NCBI GenBank assembly: GCA_032622095.1
Contig: CP136061.1
Span: forward strand, 83,114,324 to 83,178,323
DNA: 64,000 nt
Origin: Siphonodentalium dalli
Taxonomy: Eukaryota; Mollusca; Scaphopoda; Gadilida; Siphonodentaliidae
Reading direction: 5' to 3'
Positions 11,401 through 22,185 of this stretch are shown here, piece by piece. The notes under the pieces were generated by a model. That model searched no databases. It was not told where the DNA came from and saw only the letters and a list, made by a program, of their open reading frames with translations. How positions within the stretch are numbered: the first letter of the stretch is position 1; the number at the start of each line of letters is the position of its first letter. The translations under genes and the position numbers were made by a program.

Positions 11401-11869
11401 CGTATAACAATGGCATTACGGTAATCGACCGTATCAGTGCGATATGACGAGACATGACGGTAATCGACCGTATCAGTGCGATATGACGAGACATGGCCGT
11501 AATCGACCGTATCAGTGTGATACGATACATGACGGTAATCGACCGTATCAGTGCGATATGACGAGACATGACTGTAATCGACCGTATCAGTGTGATACGA
11601 GATATGACGGTTATCGACCGCATCAGTGCGATATGACGAGACATGACGGTAATCGACCGTATCAGTGTGATACGAGACATGACCGTAATCGACCGTATCA
11701 GTGTGATACGATACAGGACGGTAATCGACCGTATCAGTGCGATATGACGAGACATGGCGGTAATCGACCGTATCAGTGTGATACGAGAGATGACGGTAAT
11801 CGACCGTATCAGTGTGATACGAGACATGGCGGCAATCGAAGGTATCAGTGCGGTAACTGTTCTCCCTAA
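11400..11869 (+). repeat. 36/39-bp minisatellite derived from finger linkers
   Basis: About twelve units read R-H-x-x-N-R-P-Y-Q-C-D in one frame, mixing 39-bp units (starting MTRH) with 36-bp units (starting TRH or TIH). Each unit keeps only the end of one finger, the linker and the first Cys of the next. The knuckle and helix are missing. All unit lengths are multiples of three, so the plus strand stays open for 141 codons (11444-11869) and the minus strand is open as well. U2 has only two or three such units at about 45595-45680. Confidence 0.85.
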
Positions 11870-12009
11870 ATCAAGCGGTATAACGGTGCATAACATAATT
11901 CACGCCAACGATGGCATGAAGCAATGTAATATTTGTAAAAAACAAAACAAAACAACTCTATTAGGGAAATTTTACTTCCCACAACAGGTAGACCAATTCT
12001 GCTCGGCCC

Positions 12010-12079
12010 ACAACAGCTTGGGATATCGGTTAGGTTGATGCTGTTTACCATCAACTCAATCGATATCCCGAGCTGTTGT
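12010..12079 (+). other. 30-bp-arm hairpin in the ZNF tail
   Basis: CAACAGCTTGGGATATCGGT and the following bases to 12040 pair with 12049-12079 across an 8-nt loop (CTGTTTAC), with a few mismatches and one G-T pair. A diverged version is present in U2 (about 45827-45899), still foldable over most of its stem. It could be a MITE remnant or a transcribed stem-loop. No Drosha/Dicer evidence can be read from DNA. Confidence 0.55.
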
Positions 12080-12109
12080 TGACCGAAAAGAATTAGTCCA
12101 AACAACATG

Positions 12110-12715
12110 ATACATTCTCAAGATCGATTATTCGCAAATATGTCACTGAGTCAGCATTCAAGTGATTCAATAAGTCGTCAACGATTTCACACCGACGATC
12201 GACCGTGGCAGTTCAATGTGTGCGAGAAAGCTTTCAAATCATTTATGTCACACCGGCGACCGACCGTATTAGTGCCAGATGTGCGAGCATTCATTAAATC
12301 AATCGATCTGACAAGACAAAATTGTTCATACTTGAAATCGCCGGTATTGATGTAATAGTTCTGCCAAATATTTCAGCGCGTCAAACACTTTGATTCACAA
12401 CAACAACAAGTCAATTCTGCAGTTCGTTATCTGTAAATTTCAATTGCCACTATCCCTCATGTCATTAAAGGTTGTGCCCGATTTGCTACCGTATCAGTGC
12501 GATGTGTGCGAGAAAGCATTCACTAAATCAATCGAGCGATCAGACGAGTAATAACATAATTCACTGCGGCAATCGCACTTATTAGTGTGATATTTTTGAT
12601 AAATGATTCACTCTGTCGCACGATTTGCTTTTACATAATGTGATGCACACCGGTGATCGGCCGAATCAATGTGATACAACAGTTACTGGACACACATTTC
12701 CAAAATAAGGTTGTA
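12110..12715 (+). pseudogene. Distal decayed zinc-finger tract
   Basis: Isolated finger pieces persist: CACACCGACGATCGACCGTG, GTGTGCGAGAAAGCTTTCAA, CCGTATCAGTGCGATGTGTG and CACACCGGTGATCGGCCGAA. They show that the ancestral array ran for more than 3.5 kb. Frames are broken throughout. U2 shows the same tract to about 46620. Confidence 0.65.
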
Positions 12716-14718
12716 ATCGAATTTATAAATTGGTATAACTAATATAAATGCTCCAATAATGAAGGCGTTATCAAATAGCCGGACAAACATATCTCAAATA
12801 AACGCACTAAACACAAAACACCAGGCATATGTCGCCTGTTTCCTATAAATAACATATTCATCTACAAGAATTCAGCGCCAAATTAACGCCGTTTAAACTA
12901 TTTTCACATTGAGTGCCGAGTGACTCATCGCCATCTATACTTGTTCAATCAGAAGTTGGAAAGACCGATGATCTGCAACAAATATTATGTCGGAACATAT
13001 GATTCTTAGAAACAAAACGGCGATACAGATGGCGACGAGTATGTCATTTACTAGATCATGCCATGAATATTTACTCTGGCTAACGTCCAAATAGATCATA
13101 TTCCACCAGTACAAAACCTTGGAACTTTTGACAGGCAACCTTATAAAGTTGAATAAATATCACGGGAAATATATTTCTTAGTTTATATCGTTTCCTTAAT
13201 AACGTACTTCACTGTAGGTGAATGTCCTAACTCGCAATTGCATGCTTTTCTCTGACTTTTGTGAGCTGATAAGTATCAAATTAAGCAAAATCGCTCACAA
13301 TTTCACTTAAATCCTGAAATTTCGAGTTGGGACCTTCTCGCTGAGTAAGATTTTACTTATAACGTACTCAACACCTGCGAAGTTATCCCTGAGTTGAGTA
13401 AAAAAAAATACTCAACACTGAAAGTGAAATCGCTCAACAACCGATTGATATTGCTCAACAGTTGACTGAAAAGGTAGGCTAGGAATATGTGTTAAAATTC
13501 TTGAAACTGAACTGCATATTATATACAGAATCAGCGACCGAGTCATATCGGGAAATTTATGAAATTCCCGATATAGAATCCGAAAATGGTCTGATGGAAG
13601 ATATTACATTGTTGTGTCATGTATTTGATTCATATGGTCCATATGTCTGGATTGTTTGTGGTGTCCATGAAATTAGAACCCCGACATTAAAATGTTTACT
13701 CTTTAATGAGGCGATGAACTTATGAAGTTCCGACATACCTATCGGCCATCTCCTCCCATCTCAATGTTGAATTTATAGATAAAAAAATAATGCTGAAATG
13801 TAGATTAAACATTTCGAAATTACTACCATTATATATGCACATAAATATAGTTATTGTTCCTATAACTTCTAATCAACGTGTTTATTAAATCAGTATCAGA
13901 TATCATGGTTTGCCATTGTTTGCCAATCGTTACTCGACCGTTGAATATAAACCGCTCAACAAATTACCACTCTACGCGTTGAGTAGAGATGTTAATCAAC
14001 ATTATTTTCAGTGTACTTAACGGAATATATATCATATCAACAAAGCTCCGTAAATTGACACATTTTAAATTGTAGGTGGAAGCTTTATATTTTGTACAAA
14101 AATTTACTCCTTGTGGCAATATATATGTTTTTGATCGGGCAATGTAAATTTCCGGTGTACTGTAGAAAAAGAGTGCATTTAACAGCTTAACAGGAATGAT
14201 CAATCAGTTTACATCGCGTCTCTATATTTAATACTGAATTACGTGTGTGCCCAAAACATTGGTCCATTAAGCCATCTGTTCTGTTTTCACTGTGGGTTAG
14301 TTGCCATCTGAATATCTTACAAGACTGCAATTTATACATCGGGCTACTATTTATTAATTAATACAGATACCGATTAAAGGACACATATCGGCATAAAATA
14401 ACCGTACATGGTATGTGTATCGGTTCAAAAGGAAATAATAAAATGTTAGATGCTCTTTAATGTAGACACCAGTTAACTTGACAAAAATGCCTGTATGTCT
14501 GTATGCTACAAATATAATTTAGAAATTAAACGCCCTGTATTATATACTAAAATCTTTCAATATTCATATATTTTCTAGTAGCATCCGAAATCGTTGGATC
14601 GACTTTCCATAATTATCTTTATCAAGTAAAGGTATATATAGATACTCAAATTATAGAGCAGGAAGCAATGTGAACACTGGCAATAAAATATTATTTACAG
14701 CAAAAGTCACGTATAGAA
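12716..14718. repeat. Unique 2-kb part of unit U1
   Basis: This block is nearly collinear with 46620-48682 in U2, with scattered substitutions and small indels. It contains a cluster of ACTCAAC/GTTGAGT inverted motifs (13330-13480 and near 13940-13985) and the motif AGATCATGCCATGAAT (13053-13068). A 78-codon frame (13489-13725) and a 79-codon minus-strand frame (13964-14203) are open in both units. Substitutions look no rarer inside them than outside, so I do not call them genes. Confidence 0.75.
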
Positions 14719-14726
14719 GTGAGCAG

Positions 14727-15873
14727 CAGTGTTCGCGCTGTCGGTAGCCAAATTAGCCAATGGCTAATATTTTTCGAATTTGGCTAATAAAAATATCATT
14801 TGGCTAAACTTTTGGCTAAACTTTTTTTGAACCCAAATGGAGACTGAAAGAATGGAGCCAGAAAGCTAATTAATAAAAGCGCTCAATAGATCGACATTCA
14901 AGACGAAGTTAGGTGACGAAAGTATTTCATTATTTTCGTACAAAGGGAAACCCGATCGACAACTCTATCAACCAAGCGATCACAAAGTTATATTCAATCA
15001 TCTTTAGTTTTCACAAGACGGACATTCAAAGACGCACGAACATTAAACCGACCGTGGTTGAATTATGACAATGTGAAGAAAGCAATGTTTTGTAAAGTGC
15101 ATTGACGCCGGTATATAAGCAATTTGTTCGTAACAGGCTGTTTTAATCTGGAGAAAGATTACGTCACTCTGCACGAAGCAGCATAAGGTCATTATTATTT
15201 TTTACATTTAATCCCCTAATCCCCAATTCAGCCCATTGTCTGTCTGGTCACTCACGGCGCGCCTGCACAATGCATGTTTATGATGACATTGTATTTAAGA
15301 CGGTCGAGGTTTATGAGCACCAAGTGTAAGACAAAAGCTTAATCAGCCAATGTGAATCACGACATATATTTTGTGGCTATTTGTCGTCAATACCGATACA
15401 GTCAAAATAATATGCATGCTTTTATGACAGATAGTAATTTGATAATGGCGTAACAATATTAAGTTATTAATTTCCAGATGTCACTTAGATATTTTCGCAA
15501 GGATAAATATTTAATGATTTAAAAAAAAACATATTGATATAAAACAAAAAAATAATGACATTAAGAAGGACAATCCCGGGTTACCAATCACTCTTTCACA
15601 TAAAGATTAATAAATTTTTAATAAATGATATATAGCAAAATACTTCTAGTTCATCAAAATTATTTAAATTATTGTGTATTTTACCTGTGTCTGTTAGATT
15701 TTACGTTTTAGTCATTAATTGTGAACCGACCAGAAAACGGTGATTAAATTTGGCCAAAGTTTTTTTTAATTTGGCCAAAAAACATTTGGCTAAAGTTTTT
15801 TTCATTTGGCTAATAACATTTTCATTTGGCTAAACTTTTGGCTAAAGTTTTTTTCGGTCCAGCGCGAACACTG
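14727..15873. mobile_element. hAT-like non-autonomous transposon, copy 1
   Basis: The ends CAGTGTTCGCGCTG and CAGCGCGAACACTG are perfect 14-bp inverted repeats. GTGAGCAG is duplicated at 14719-14726 and 15874-15881. The empty site is present once in U2 (near 48686). An 8-bp duplication and CAGTG termini are typical of hAT elements. The 1147-bp body has no frame of 60 codons or more. Subterminal TTTGGCTAA motifs occur several times at each end, in the same orientation at both ends rather than inverted. Movement would need a transposase from elsewhere. Confidence 0.92.
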
Positions 15874-15885
15874 GTGAGCAGTAAC

Positions 15886-15987
15886 ATATTTAATGTTATA
15901 ATTAGTTCATAATAATTAGTTCATAGTTAGTGTTCATAACAATCAGTTCATAATAATTAGTTCATACTAATTAGATAATAGTTAAGC
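15886..15987. repeat. 15-bp AT satellite, first part in U1
   Basis: Tandem ATAATTAGTTCATAA-type units (15 bp) start just after the hAT-like copy. They are interrupted at 15988 by a 3.4-kb insertion and continue at 19429. Confidence 0.85.
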
Positions 15988-16693
15988 CACTGTGCAGGAA
16001 CTGTTACATCGGAAATCGTTCTATCACCGGTTTGTGATGGTTCTTGACTTATTTGTGACGGTTCCTGATGATCGAAATTATACATTTTCACGACTTTTTG
16101 ACAGTTAAAATGCAATTTTGAGGCATATAGGTGATAATTCGATTAGTTATTTTCAATCCCATCACAAGCTGTGGCACCAATGAGCGTTTTAATAACGAAA
16201 CTTTCATTGTGCGAGTCATAACAACGACAAAAACCGCGAATTTTGATAATTGTTTGGGTTCTCTCCTGATCAGGTCGGTTCTCTCCACATTTAATCGTTC
16301 CATACGGGTAAAAGTATGGCTAATATTTGCCATGGTACGTGGTTCAAACTGCCAATTTTGTGAAAGTATACAAAGATAAACACAACAAACTATGCATTGA
16401 GTTGAAATTTGCACTACTTGTAATTAATTTCGATGAATTACACTGCCTTTCTATGCTTATCCAATAAGCTGTGTTACGCTTATAAAAATTCACAAAGTCG
16501 CCAGCTAGTTTGAAAAATAACGCGTTTTGCAGGCCCAACATTTCCATGAGTCAATAGTCAGTTAACAATAGTGAAATTTCATAGCGCTGAGCGTATACGG
16601 GATATATAGAGTTATCTGCATTGTATCTATTATATATTTTGGAACTTCTGTCTGTATGGTATGTATTTGTGTTATAGACTCAAAAAACCGCTC

Positions 16694-17095
16694 GACCGAT
16701 CCGATTCAAATTTGGTGTGTTGGCCTACTTTGATCCGGGGAACAATATCGGCGGGTCTAATTTCACGTGCGACCGTGTCCTTGACTTTGACCTCGCTCAA
16801 ATACGCTTATATAGGCATGTTTCTGGACCTCGACCGATCCCATTCAAATTTGGTAGCTGGTTCTACTTTGATCACGGGAACAATATGGGCGGGTCCAATT
16901 TCACTTGCGACCGTGTCTTTGACCTTGACCTCGCTCATATACGCTCATATAGGCATGTTTCTGGACCTCGACCGATCCGACTAAAATTTTGTATAATGTA
17001 GGCCTACTTTGATCCAGGGAACAATATGGGTGGGTCCAATTTCACGTGCGACCATGTCCTTGACCTTGACCATATTCGTTCATATAGACAATAGT
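16694..17095. repeat. 138-bp tandem repeat, about three copies
   Basis: Units begin at 16694, 16832 and 16970 with GACCGATCC and include TACTTTGATC, GGGAACAATAT, AATTTCAC and TTGACCTCGCTC landmarks. The unit length is a multiple of three, so two frames stay open across it by chance. Confidence 0.85.
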
Positions 17096-17214
17096 TTGTC
17101 CAGGCGGAGAAGATCACAAATAAATCCCTAAATATATAAGCATATACAAGCACGATAACCTTTAATTCAATCATATTTCAGATTGACTAGGGATCTCTGA
17201 TTTTTTAATGGAAG

Positions 17215-17515
17215 ATATACAAAAGCAAAGAATATTACAGTTACAAATATTATTATATGGATGTTAAAACTTTGGTTACTAAATGCGCTGTAATGAGAAT
17301 TGACTTGAATCCTATTGATTAATTTGTAGGAATGCTTAGCTATTTAGTTCAATAAGCAGTAACATATAAAAGAGAAAAGAATCACACAGTTACAAATATT
17401 ATTATACAGATGTTAATCCTTTGGTGACTAAATGTGCTGTAATAAGCAGCGTCTTGAATCCTATTGATTCATTTGTAGAAATGCTCAGCTATTAAATTCA
17501 ACATGCTGTAACATA
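17215..17515. repeat. About 155-bp tandem duplication
   Basis: Two diverged copies share TTACAAATATTATTATA, GATGTTAA, GTGCTGTAAT or GCGCTGTAAT, TTGAATCCTATTGATT and AGAAATGCTCAGCTATT. It lies inside the 3.4-kb element. Confidence 0.7.
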
Positions 17516-17519
17516 GTGT

Positions 17520-19330
17520 TTGAATTATTAGCTAAACATTCATACAAATGAATCATTATAAATCGGTCTTATGGGTGGCTGAACCTGGCTAGTATACGGC
17601 ACATTATTATTCCTCGCTGATAACGTATCAAGTGAGCAGGGACGTGGGCTGGAGGGTATCCAATGTTGGGGCCTCCACCTTGGAATTTCCAACCGCATCA
17701 TCCCCTTGAAACAGAACAAACTCATGCACAAGGCCTGGGCTTTGGTTTTTCCCAACTGCATGACACATTATAGCTCTAGAGTGTATGCCATTCTGAAGTG
17801 AATTGATTAGTAGCCTTTGGTTGGCCACCATACAAACCGGGGGAGAAACTCAGGATACATGGGCCCAGTGAGAAAATGTGGATATCTGAACCGGAAAGTT
17901 GCACAAATCATCTAGACTGGCTTCAAGATTCCCAAGTGTTGGGAGTTTACAACCTGGCGCTCCCACCCCACCAAAGATTGGAAATGTTCCCAACAGATGG
18001 AGAGAGAGCGAGGTGATTTATTTTGCAAAAGAACATATACATTATTTAATACAAAGCATATTAATTAAATGGATTAGATTATTTGTCTATTAACCAGTTT
18101 CTTGCCAATTGCGGGGGGGGGGGTAACTGTGATATAGAAAACTAGATCACACCTGCTCCCTACTTCATGTCCACCCATCATGAGTTTTGGATCAACTCTA
18201 AAGAAGAGGTGTCCATTTGTATATGTCAAATATGGTTGATTACATGTTTAAAGTGTAGGAAAGTATGCAAATGTTGGTCTAAAAACGACGAATTCCCCAC
18301 TATTAAATTGTTGTCAAATCAAACTAAGAGAACAATTTCAACATATTATTGGTGTTAAATTTTAAACCAATCTATTGTAAGACAAGAAATTTGTAACTGT
18401 TGAACATTTTGACCAAAGTTGGAGATAGACACAAATTAAGCACTCCCTCCACAAGGCCCACCACCGCCCCAAATGACGTCATAACATATCAATGATTCAG
18501 TTGAACGTGATTTCATAAGTTATATTCATGTCTGGGCGACAAACATGTGTAAATGTCCCTCAGGCGGACTTCAGAGGATGAAATATGATGGCGCTGGCAT
18601 TGAAATATTGTCACACCTGGATCTTTCAATAATTCCCAGATTAAGTAAATTAATATTACATCTCATATTCTCCTGAGAGTAGATTTATATTACCATTGGT
18701 CAATAGGCGGACACGATTATGATACTATAATCATCGGGACTTTCAATATTTTATTTCTGCCTATTAATGTCACTTAATCTCCCGTATTAGGTATCTATTG
18801 TGTTATTTCTTGATATACCTGTTCTATTATGCAGATTACATAGGCTACAGTCAGTATCTGGTTTAAAATGTCGGATACACAAGACGATTTCCGGACCAAG
18901 GTGCATAAATCGTTCGAATAAATCTCATGTACAGAACCGTCACAGCCGTGATTGGTTTGAAATAGAACCATAACACGCACTCCGTGTTGTTTACGAAGCC
19001 ACCACAGCTCCCAATTATCAGTCAATATCGGGATACTTTCTTAGCTATTTTACAGAAGAATAACACGGATAAACTTTATAGTCAGTGCTTGTCTTCAAAA
19101 TGCGTTTCATATTTTATACGCCACGAAAAACAAAGAAATTGCGTCCACGTGGCTTTATTTTCAGTGACAACATGTTGATATTTACGCATTAACTCGCTAA
19201 TACCGAGTTAATTGTGGTACAGTTCAGGTTTCGATAACACGGCACTTCTGCAGCCTCTGTTCATTCAGGAAAGTTTAATATATTCAGGATATCTATAATT
19301 ATGCGTGATTTTGTCACAAAACTGATTATT
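17520..19330. other. Interior of the 3.4-kb element without a gene
   Basis: Includes a short poly-G run near 18113, one TGACGTCA (18474-18481) and AT-rich sequence. No zinc-binding, DDE or helicase motif could be read in any frame. Confidence 0.4.
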
Positions 19331-19428
19331 TTCAATCATCAGGAACCGTAACAAATCAGACAAGAACCATCACAATACCGGCGATAGAACGGCTTCCGAT
19401 GTAACAGTTCCTACACAGTGAGTTAAGC

Positions 19429-19543
19429 CATAACTAGTAGATCATAATAACTGGTTCATAATATTAGTTCATAATAAATAGTTCATGATAATTGGTTCAT
19501 GATAATTAGTTCATAATAATTGGCTCATAATAATTAGTTCATA
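19429..19543. repeat. 15-bp AT satellite, second part in U1
   Basis: GTTCATAATAATTAG-type units resume after the 8-bp duplication and run up to the hairpin element at 19544. Confidence 0.85.
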
Positions 19544-19548
19544 TAAGA

Positions 19549-19693
19549 AATAAACGGCGGATTCAAGTGGTCATGGGATTTTGACCGCTAGAAAAATTCA
19601 GCAAACTGCATGATCCCCGAAGGGGTTCATGCAGAGTTTGCTGAATTTTTATCGCGGTCAAAACCCATGACCACGTTGAATCCGCCGTTTATT
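19549..19693. repeat. 145-bp palindrome with CCCC-GAA-GGGG centre
   Basis: Arms 19549-19618 and 19622-19693 pair with only a few mismatches and a two-base length difference. The centre is CCCCGAAGGGG (19615-19625), which leaves a three-base GAA loop. C(GAA)G triloops are known to make exceptionally stable DNA mini-hairpins. Confidence 0.95.
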
Positions 19694-19970
19694 ATTTATA
19701 TTTATATACTTAAATTAATTATGAACAAGGCTTGTCTCTCTCTCCCAATATTTACTCAACTATAAATGAACGCATGCTGTTCAGTTCGGACAATTCGAAT
19801 CATCGCTTTGTTGTGTGACCTGATTGATGTGTAATCAGAGGAGAGGAGAGGATATGAGGTGAAGGGTAACAACACTGATTATAGACCAAAACAAATTTCT
19901 TGCCAAATCCAGACGTGCTGAATACTCAAGCAGTCGTTCATGTTCGACAATCCTCGGTGATTTCCGGGAT

Positions 19971-20043
19971 CAATGTGTTCATAAACCTATGAACGACATT
20001 GAAAGTGACGTCACGTTACATTCATAGGTTTATGAACACATTG
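19971..20043. repeat. 23-bp perfect inverted repeat around TGACGTCA
   Basis: The arms 19971-19993 and 20021-20043 (containing TTCATAAACCTATGAA and its mirror) are exact. The 27-nt spacer contains the palindrome TGACGTCA (20006-20013) near its middle. Confidence 0.9.
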
Positions 20044-20108
20044 ACTAAGGGGCGTGTTTACCGTAACGCTATGGGGAAATCGGAAGCGTTATTAGGTGTA
20101 TGTAAATA

Positions 20109-20690
20109 TAACAATTTGGTCATATTAATTAGTTCATAATAACTGGTTCATAAGACTTAGTTCACAATAATTAGTTCATAATATTGGTTCATAATAATTT
20201 GGTCATACTAATTAGTTCACACTAATTAGTTCATAATAATTGGTTCATAATAATTAGTTCATAATAATTAGTTATTCGTTAAGTCATAACAATTAGTTCA
20301 TAATAACTGTTCATAATAATTAGTTCACACTAATTAGTTCATAATAACTGGTTCATAATAATTAGTTCACAATAATTGGTTCATAATAATTAGTTCATAA
20401 TAATTAGTTAATAATTAAGTCATAACAATTAGTTCATAATAAATGTTCATAATAATTAGTTCATAATAATTAGTTCATAATAATTAGTTCATAAGTGTTC
20501 ATAATAATGATGTCATCATAATTGGTTAATTATTATTAGTTCATAATATTTCATAATAATTAAGTCATAATTATTAGTTCATTGTAACTGGTTCATAATA
20601 ATTTGCTCATACTAATTATGTCATAATACTCAGTTCATAATAATTAGATCATAATACTTAGTTCATAATGGTGGTTCATAATAATTTCTT
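20109..20690. repeat. 15-bp AT satellite, main block in U1
   Basis: About 38 units of the AATTAGTTCATAATA type, with GG, CTG and CAC variants, reach the segment beginning TTCTTTCCATCCCTTAA. The collinear block in U2 is 48700-49460. Confidence 0.9.
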
Positions 20691-20960
20691 TCCATCCCTT
20701 AATTAACACTATTTCTGATTGGACAAAAGCCGCCACGTGATAATCCGGGAAAAAGTCATATTGGACTCCCGAATGTCATTTTGGACTCCCAGGTGTGCAA
20801 TATCACATTTGTATCGGGACTCTGTGACGTCACGAGTTAACTATTGCGAAATGAATCGGTGAAATTGTGATGCGCGCGCAACACTGGTGGATTTAGCAGA
20901 CGTTTCACTTCCGCATTGAGTTTTGTTTTCATTTCCGTGTTTATTGTTCCAAATCATGCT
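20691..20960. promoter_or_regulatory. CRE/E-box-rich segment conserved in both units
   Basis: The segment contains CACGTG (20734-20739), a repeated GTCATNTTGGACTCCC motif, TGACGTCA (20825-20832) and TGCGCGCGCA. It is almost unchanged in U2 (49461-49730). The motif density is promoter-like, but no gene starts directly downstream. It could equally be the end of a transposon. Confidence 0.25.
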
Positions 20961-21426
20961 TTCATATGTTTTTGTGTGGTCAAATATAGGCTTTTATATA
21001 GAAATAAGTGTCGAAAAATACCAAAAATAACCACTAAAGTTTTATTCCCAACATTTGGATCAACATACAGATGGATAATAAAAATTGCATTATACAATGG
21101 TGAGTACAGTATGAGTTTTTTTTTTAGATAGAGGCATCCAGCGTGGTGTTACCAACACGATGCGAGCCGCAAATTGTTTCCGATCGATTGTATCAATTGT
21201 AAAATCAGTGCGAATTAACTAGATAAGACTGGGTTGCAGCATATGCTTATTTTCAAGATTAAAACAATTAAAAATTTCTACAAAACGCAAATAAATAAGA
21301 TACTCATGAATATCAGGGACTATTATGCGGCACAGTTCTTTTATAATATTTCAAATATTAATTGATAGACGCGTTTCCTGACACAGAAAACTATTTAGAT
21401 CATGATGCGGAAGAGATAGTTCACCT
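20961..21426. repeat. U1 link between CRE segment and M
   Basis: This stretch is collinear with U2 pieces 49731-49760, 50661-50760, 50991-51037, 51537-51721 and 53127-53207, which are separated there by three insertions and a 200-bp extra block. A 71-codon frame (20916-21131) is not preserved in U2. Confidence 0.75.
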
Positions 21427-21862
21427 TTAAAGATGGTATATCTCTTAGTAATGTATATCTCTTTCTGGTCTAAAAAGGTGTGTTTGTTCAGCTAACGAAC
21501 AATAGTGGTTATCGTTAACAGAGACCAGAAATTTTATGTAACAATTTTGTCACAAATAAACGTTAATTATACTTATTGGCGCTTATATCTGTGGAACAAA
21601 ACAATATAAACAACCAATCTGTGACATTTGACTTTCGTTGCGTAGCCGTAGGAACAACCCAGTGATCTATATCGCAATATGGTATCATCCGAATGGTCTG
21701 TTCTAAAAATAGTAACATGAACGGTCCCGATTTAATATTCGAAATAAAATCAATATTAATTGATAGAAGCTTTTCCGGACAGGGGTCTTCAGTTCATATA
21801 TATTATTTTATACCCACGCAACTATTTAAAATTTGTTATTTAAAGAGATAATCCATCTTTAA
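21427..21862 (+). mobile_element. M element, internally shortened
   Basis: TTAAAGATGGTATATCTCTT starts this copy. The right half matches 1606-2133 closely and ends at TTAA (21859-21862). About 90 bp of the left half is missing. It is followed at once by a second, more diverged M-like right half. Confidence 0.75.
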
Positions 21863-22185
21863 CAGATACAAGACATTTTATTGTTTAATTTTGTCACAAA
21901 TATACCTTAATTAGACTCATTGTGGCCTATAACTATGTAATACAACAATACACACAATCAATCTGGGACATTTGACGTTCGGAGCATAGCTACGGGAACA
22001 CCATAGTGACCTCTATCGCTATATATGGTATCGCCTGAATGATCCATTATAAAAATAGAACAATAATGTGTCCTACATAATCATCTCATTTTATAATAAA
22101 ATATTCGAAATAGAATCAATATTAATTGATAGAAGCGTTTCCGGACTTGTGTCTTCAATTCATATCTATTATTTTATTGCTAGGA
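21863..22185 (+). repeat. Diverged M-like half joined to X
   Basis: CAGATACAAGACATTTTATT onward matches U2 53374-53700 and, more weakly, the right half of M. Instead of the M terminus it continues into GCTAGGAACTTTTG and segment X, so the M terminus was lost before U duplicated. Confidence 0.65.

Larger units (their letters stand above)
15988..19420. mobile_element. 3.4-kb element with 85-bp TIRs and 8-bp TSD
   Basis: The first roughly 85 bp (CACTGTGCAGGAACTGTTAC...) are inverted at the right end, about 88 percent alike by eye. AGTTAAGC flanks both sides (15980-15987 and 19421-19428). U2 keeps the single uninterrupted site near 48830. The 8-bp duplication fits hAT or P-type elements, but the CACTGTG terminus does not decide. 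No transposase is visible and frames are short. The body carries two minisatellites and one TGACGTCA. Confidence 0.9.
19544..20108 (+). mobile_element. Hairpin-headed element E1 (565 bp, TA flank)
   Basis: Compared with U2 (TTCATAGCAATTTGG near 48950), U1 holds 565 extra bases flanked by TA. The insert starts TAAG, passes at once into a 145-bp near-perfect palindrome, continues into TTATATTTATATAC (19696-19709) and ends GTATGTAAATA (20098-20108). That end is nearly the inverse of the 14-mer. A second perfect stem lies at 19971-20043. No protein is encoded. A second element with the same layout lies at 52494-53002. Confidence 0.7.

Noticed and set aside
11375-11896. 173-codon minus-strand frame
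   Set aside because: It is a shadow of the 36/39-bp minisatellite, whose unit lengths are multiples of three.
13489-13725. 78-codon frame open in both U1 and U2
   Set aside because: Three residue changes in 78 match the general divergence of the units, so there is no sign of protein selection.
20109-20690. CRISPR-like look of the 15-bp satellite
   Set aside because: Contiguous units without unique spacers, in an animal genome.
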